Positions 41,866 through 45,164 of a DNA stretch of 45,164 bases are shown one piece after another. The position numbers and the translations under genes were made by a program. The stretch is from positions 1 to 45,164 of the forward strand of contig OMZR01000004.1 in the NCBI GenBank assembly GCA_900315575.1, in the 5' to 3' direction. Under the pieces are notes generated by a model that did not search any database, was not told the origin of the DNA, and saw nothing but the letters and a program-made list of their open reading frames with translations. Position 1 is the stretch's first letter. Each line of letters begins with the position of its first letter. Source of the stretch: an uncultured Veillonellaceae bacterium (GTDB lineage Bacteria > Bacillota > Negativicutes > Selenomonadales > Selenomonadaceae).

Positions 41866-43262
41866 GCAAAAAAGAAATCCCGGAAATCCTGACGATTCCC
41901 GGACTTAAAAACGGCTATGAAACGGGCAGCTTTTCGCCGCGTGATGTTGTGAAATCTGTGATTGAGCGCAGTGCGGCGCTCGCGGAAAAGCACATCTTCA
42001 TCACGCCGCCCTCGATGGAGCTCATCGGCCCGCATCTCGCGGAGATGCCGCCGATGGACTTCAAAAAGTATCCGCTCTGGGGCATCCCGTTCGCCATCAA
42101 GGACAACATCGATCTCGCGGGTGCAGAGACGACGGCGGCCTGCCCGGCTTATGCGTACCGGCCGGAGGAAAGCGCGACGGTCGTGAAGAAGCTCCTCGCG
42201 GCGGGCGCCATCCCGATTGGCAAGACGAACCTCGACCAGTTCGCGACAGGCCTCGTCGGCACGCGCAGCCCTTACGGAGAAGTCGAGAACGCTTATGTGC
42301 CCGAGCGCATCAGCGGCGGTTCGAGCTCTGGTTCGGCGGTCAGCGTCGCCTGCGGCCTCGCAGCATTTGCACTCGGTACGGATACGGCAGGTTCCGGCCG
42401 CGTGCCGGCGATGCTCAACGCGCTCGTCGGCTGGAAGCCTGCGCTCGGCGCCTGGTCGACGAAGGGTGTCGTGCCCGCGTGCGCAAGCCTCGATTGCGTG
42501 ACGGTCTTTGCTCATACGCTCGGTGAAGCCGAGGCCGTTGACGGCATTGCGCGCGGCTATGATGCCGCGTGCCGCTGGTCGCGTCCGCTCGTGCGAAAGG
42601 CAGCGGCGCTGCCGAAGAAAATCCTCCTGCCTGCGGACGGCCTCCAGTTCTTCGGCCAGACGGCGCAGGTGATGGAGCGGAAATGGCAGCGTGCGGCAGA
42701 GCGGCTCGAAACACTCGGCGTCCCGGTCGAATTCATTTCCATCGATGTCTTCGAGCATGCGGCAAAGCTCCTTTATGAAGGTGCTTTCGTCGCTGAGCGC
42801 TGGGCTGACCTCGGCGCGTTCGTCGAGGCGCATCCGGGCGAAATCTTCCCTGTGACAGAAACCATCCTGCGCTCGGGCGGGCAAACGTCGTACACGGCGG
42901 CGAAGCTTTTTGACGATATGCACGCGCTCGCGCTTTATCGTCATCGCGCAGCGGAGCTTCTGGAGGGTGCCGTGCTCGCGCTGCCGACAGCGGGTGGCAC
43001 GTTCACGCGCGCAGAGGTCGATGACGACCCTGTCCGGACGAACAGTCTCATGGGACTTTACACGAACCATTGCAATCTCCTGGATCTTGCGGCCATCGCC
43101 GTGCCGGAAGACGCAGGCGACCACGTGGACCCGTTCGGCATCACGCTCTTCGCGCTTCACGAGAATGAGCATCTTGCCGATGGCGTGGCACGTGCGTTCC
43201 TCTCGGCAGGGGGGCAGGCAGAGCGTGCGATGGAATCTGCTGCAAAGGAGGCATCGGCATGA
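41862..43262 (+). CDS. atzF: allophanate hydrolase, amidase domain only
   Basis: 466-residue amidase-signature enzyme. The Ser-cisSer-Lys triad is visible as Lys80 (PFAIKDNIDLAG), Ser154 (ISGGSSSGSA) and Ser178 (LGTDTAGSGRVPA). The family hydrolyses allophanate, the product of the two preceding steps. Full-length AtzF is about 600 residues with a C-terminal domain that helps complete decarboxylation; that domain is absent here. The ATG overlaps the carboxylase stop (ATGA), and the P-II-like gene overlaps its own stop the same way, so the three are translationally coupled. Context makes allophanate the likely substrate over other amides. Confidence 0.87.
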   Translation: MSKKEIPEILTIPGLKNGYETGSFSPRDVVKSVIERSAALAEKHIFITPPSMELIGPHLAEMPPMDFKKYPLWGIPFAIKDNIDLAGAETTAACPAYAYRPEESATVVKKLLAAGAIPIGKTNLDQFATGLVGTRSPYGEVENAYVPERISGGSSSGSAVSVACGLAAFALGTDTAGSGRVPAMLNALVGWKPALGAWSTKGVVPACASLDCVTVFAHTLGEAEAVDGIARGYDAACRWSRPLVRKAAALPKKILLPADGLQFFGQTAQVMERKWQRAAERLETLGVPVEFISIDVFEHAAKLLYEGAFVAERWADLGAFVEAHPGEIFPVTETILRSGGQTSYTAAKLFDDMHALALYRHRAAELLEGAVLALPTAGGTFTRAEVDDDPVRTNSLMGLYTNHCNLLDLAAIAVPEDAGDHVDPFGITLFALHENEHLADGVARAFLSAGGQAERAMESAAKEASA

Positions 43263-43651
43263 ACGAAGCAAAGAAGAACGCAGGCGGCGCAGGATTTGCC
43301 CGCATCGAGATCATGATGGGCATGAAGAAGCTCACGCCGCTCCTCAAGAAGCTCAGCACGGCCGGCATCACGGGCGTCACGGTCTTTCAGGCGCTCGGCT
43401 GCGGCATCCAGCACGGTTCGTATGAATACGCACCGGAAGAATCCACGGAAATCCAGCTCCTGCCGAAGACCTGCCTCTTCATCATCTGCGAACGGGAGGC
43501 TGTCTCTGACCTCGTCGAGCTCCTCAAGCTCGAACTCTATACAGGCCACATCGGCGACGGCAAGATCTTCGTCTCCGGCATCGACAACATCATCCGCATC
43601 CGTACGGGCGAAGAAGGCGAGGAAGCATTGCGCAGGTCGGATATCGGGTGA
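43259..43651 (+). CDS. P-II-like protein coupled to the carboxylase operon
   Basis: 130 residues with a P-II fold. The N-terminal strand FARIEIMMGMKKLTPLLKKL is followed by GITGVTVFQALGCGIQHG. An altered T-loop (YEYAPEESTEIQLLPKT) has no tyrosine at the modification position. The B-loop TGHIGDGKIFVSG and C-terminal IIRIRTGEEGEEAL are intact, so nucleotide binding is likely. It starts inside the allophanate hydrolase stop (ATGA) and ends the operon. It may tune one of the operon's enzymes, perhaps the biotin-dependent carboxylase, or a transporter. The role is not known from sequence. Confidence 0.88.
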   Translation: MNEAKKNAGGAGFARIEIMMGMKKLTPLLKKLSTAGITGVTVFQALGCGIQHGSYEYAPEESTEIQLLPKTCLFIICEREAVSDLVELLKLELYTGHIGDGKIFVSGIDNIIRIRTGEEGEEALRRSDIG

Positions 43652-43679
43652 TTGTGAACGAGAAAAAATATGGTAGAAT
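43652..43679 (+). promoter_or_regulatory. promoter of the histidinol-phosphatase gene
   Basis: TTGTGA (43652-43657), 16 bases, TAGAAT (43674-43679), immediately after the P-II-like stop. It gives the phosphatase gene its own transcript. Confidence 0.6.
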
Positions 43680-43731
43680 CGAAAAGAGGGATTCAATTCT
43701 GCCATTTTTTATCTCCATAGGAGGATGTCCG

Positions 43732-44598
43732 ATGCTTTACGACTACCATCTCCATTCTGAATTCAGCGATGACTCGCATGTGCCGATGGAGGCGCAGATC
43801 GAGCGCGGTATCGCGCTCGGGCTCGACGAGATGTGCTTTACCGACCATGTGGACTACGGTATCAAGAAAGACTGGACGGATGCGGGGGAGATCGGCTGGC
43901 GCGGCGGCGATGGCGTCGGCACGCCGAAGAGCTCGCTCGAGCCGTTGACGAACGTGCATTATCCCGAATATTTCGCAAAGCTCTATCGCATGAAGCGCAC
44001 GTATGGCGACAAGATCGCTATCAAGAATGGCCTCGAGTTCGGCATCCAGGTGCATACGATTCCGCAGTACGAGAAGCTGCTCAAAGACTACGGCGACCAG
44101 CTCGACTTCGTGCTTTGCAGCATCCATCAGGTCGAGGACAAGGAATTCTGGACGGGCGACTTTATGAAAGGGCGCACGCAGGATGAGTACAACCAGCGTT
44201 ACTATCAGGAAATGCTCGACGTCGTCAAGGCGTTCAAAGGCTATGACGTGCTCGCGCATGTCGACCTCATCGCGCGCTACGATCCTGCGGGGCCGATTGC
44301 GTTTGAAAAAATCCAAGGCATCCTGACCGAGATTTTCAAGATCGTCATCGCGGACGGCAAGGGCATCGAGCTCAACACGTCGAGCTGGCACTATGGCCTC
44401 AAGAACACGACGCCCGCGCGTGACATCCTGAGACTCTATCGGTCGCTCGGTGGACGTGTCCTCACGATGGGAAGCGATGCCCACAAACCGGAATTCCTCG
44501 CCGATCACATGCAGGACGCCCAGAACATTCTGCGCGAACTCGGCTTCACGGAAGTCTGTACGTTTGAAAAGCACCGCCCCATCGCACACAAGCTTTGA
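43732..44598 (+). CDS. hisJ: histidinol-phosphatase of the PHP family (HisJ/HisK)
   Basis: Hydrolyses histidinol phosphate in histidine synthesis. It is 288 residues, in the PHP metal-dependent fold. Metal-binding motifs are seen in order: YDYHLHSEFSDDS (HxH at 6 and 8), CFTDHVDYG, FGIQVHTIP with the preceding Glu in KNGLEFG, CSIHQVE, LAHVDLIARYD and MGSDAHKPE. The start at 43732 is set by AGGAGG 7 bases upstream; the longer open frame lacks family residues. No other histidine gene lies nearby, so the substrate rests on family membership alone. Confidence 0.88.
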   Translation: MLYDYHLHSEFSDDSHVPMEAQIERGIALGLDEMCFTDHVDYGIKKDWTDAGEIGWRGGDGVGTPKSSLEPLTNVHYPEYFAKLYRMKRTYGDKIAIKNGLEFGIQVHTIPQYEKLLKDYGDQLDFVLCSIHQVEDKEFWTGDFMKGRTQDEYNQRYYQEMLDVVKAFKGYDVLAHVDLIARYDPAGPIAFEKIQGILTEIFKIVIADGKGIELNTSSWHYGLKNTTPARDILRLYRSLGGRVLTMGSDAHKPEFLADHMQDAQNILRELGFTEVCTFEKHRPIAHKL

Positions 44599-44620
44599 GT
44601 GATGAGAACAAAACTACACG

Positions 44621-44650
44621 AAAAAACCGGCCGCGCGGCCGGTTTTTTTC
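44621..44650. terminator. bidirectional terminator between hisJ and the isomerase-like gene
   Basis: ACCGGCC-GCGC-GGCCGGT (44626-44643) is flanked by AAAAA on the left and TTTTTTT on the right. It lies between converging genes, 22 bases after hisJ. Confidence 0.92.
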
Positions 44651-44707
44651 TTTGGGGAATTTCAGGGTCAAAACATTGGAGAAATTGGGGAACAAGTCAT
44701 CCAGCAA

Positions 44708-45164
44708 TCAGGCGAAAGGATTTTCCGAGGGGTAACGGACGCCTTTCGGCTGGTTGTAGGAAATATCTTCAACGCCGAGCTGGCGCAGGAGATCGAAGAT
44801 GGTTTTGCCGAAGTGGCCGAAGGCCACGGCGCCGTGATGCGGGAAGCGCTTCTCAATGAGCACATGGCGGTAGAAGCGTCCCATTTCGGGGATGGCGAAG
44901 ATGCCGATGCCGCCGAAGGAGTTCGTGGCTGCCGGGAGGACTTCGCCTTCGGCGATGTAGGCGCGGAGCTTGCCGTCGGCCGTGCTCTGCAGACGGTAGA
45001 ACGTGATGTCGCCGGAGGCGATGTCGCCTTCGAGCGTGCCGCGCGTGATGTCCGGCGTCTTGCCGCCTTCGAGCAGGCGGTTCTGAATGAGCTGGTACTT
45101 CACGCCGCCCTTCTTGAGTTTGCAGAGCGGCGTGTTGCCGCAATGGAAGCCCATGAACGTGTCT
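44708..45164 (-). CDS. L-fucose/L-arabinose isomerase family protein, C-terminal part
   Basis: About 152 residues of a gene that continues past the window edge on the minus strand. Before the internal Met at 45154 the frame is open (DTF). The segment DTFMGFHCGNTPLCKL and the metal-site-like region FYRHVLIEKRFPHHGAVAFGH (in part RFPHHGAVAFGHFGKTIFDL) match the C-terminal domain of fucose/arabinose isomerase-type proteins, which interconvert aldoses and ketoses. It ends NQPKGVRYPSENPFA. Without the rest, the sugar specificity cannot be judged. Confidence 0.7.
   Translation of the reverse strand, partial: DTFMGFHCGNTPLCKLKKGGVKYQLIQNRLLEGGKTPDITRGTLEGDIASGDITFYRLQSTADGKLRAYIAEGEVLPAATNSFGGIGIFAIPEMGRFYRHVLIEKRFPHHGAVAFGHFGKTIFDLLRQLGVEDISYNQPKGVRYPSENPFA

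Overview
The window looks like a chromosomal segment from a motile, GC-rich member of the Negativicutes, most likely Selenomonadaceae (Selenomonas-like). Three things point there. Low-GC-Firmicute gene orders are present: rplU-prp-rpmA-obg, nadD-yqeK-LCP-rsfS, and DUF1934-argS-rpoE(delta)-pyrG. They coexist with a tripartite RND efflux pump, which needs an outer membrane. Flagellin and chemotaxis genes of clostridial type are also present. No sequence search was possible, so the genus is an inference. There are no rRNA or tRNA genes, no CRISPR array and no transposase.

Layout. 1-5.3 kb: ribosomal proteins L21 and L27 with the L27-processing protease, the GTPase Obg, YhbY, then proline synthesis (proB, proA). 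5.3-5.7 kb: a composite palindromic intergenic repeat. 5.7-9.3 kb: nadD, yqeK, an LCP cell-envelope enzyme, rsfS and the S1 protein CvfB. 9.4-10.4 kb: cheV. 10.4-12.5 kb: a structured leader, an ammonium transporter and the P-II protein GlnK. 12.7-16.2 kb: a CheY-CheX fusion, a second CheX and a chemoreceptor. 16.2-20.4 kb: DUF1934, argS, an atypical delta factor and pyrG. 20.5-25.6 kb: a MarR regulator divergent from an RND pump. 25.6-27.2 kb: a second palindromic repeat and flagellin. 27.2-27.7 kb: an orphan cobalamin riboswitch with a terminator and no downstream gene. 27.7-33.5 kb: a secreted M48 peptidase, a secreted ankyrin protein, a PutP-type symporter and an FAD oxidoreductase.

33.5-43.7 kb is the most distinctive region, a nitrogen-scavenging island. 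A biotin-dependent urea/guanidine carboxylase, two DUF1989 proteins (the carboxyguanidine deiminase type) and an amidase-only allophanate hydrolase form one operon, read here as guanidine to ammonia and CO2. The operon ends in a translationally coupled P-II-like gene. Divergent to it lies an APC-type permease paired with another P-II-like protein that has a long N-terminal extension. A LuxR-family regulator sits between them, and a 16-bp sequence occurs identically upstream of both the regulator/permease and the catabolic operon. With glnK, the window holds three P-II paralogues, two of which lack the T-loop tyrosine. The window closes with a PHP-family histidinol phosphatase and the C-terminal part of a fucose/arabinose isomerase-like protein.

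Starts were set from Shine-Dalgarno spacing and family N-termini, and several genes appear to use TTG (rsfS, argS, the RND adaptor and pump, putP). Intergenic spaces are rich in clear sigma-70 promoters and intrinsic terminators, which allows a reasonable transcription-unit map.
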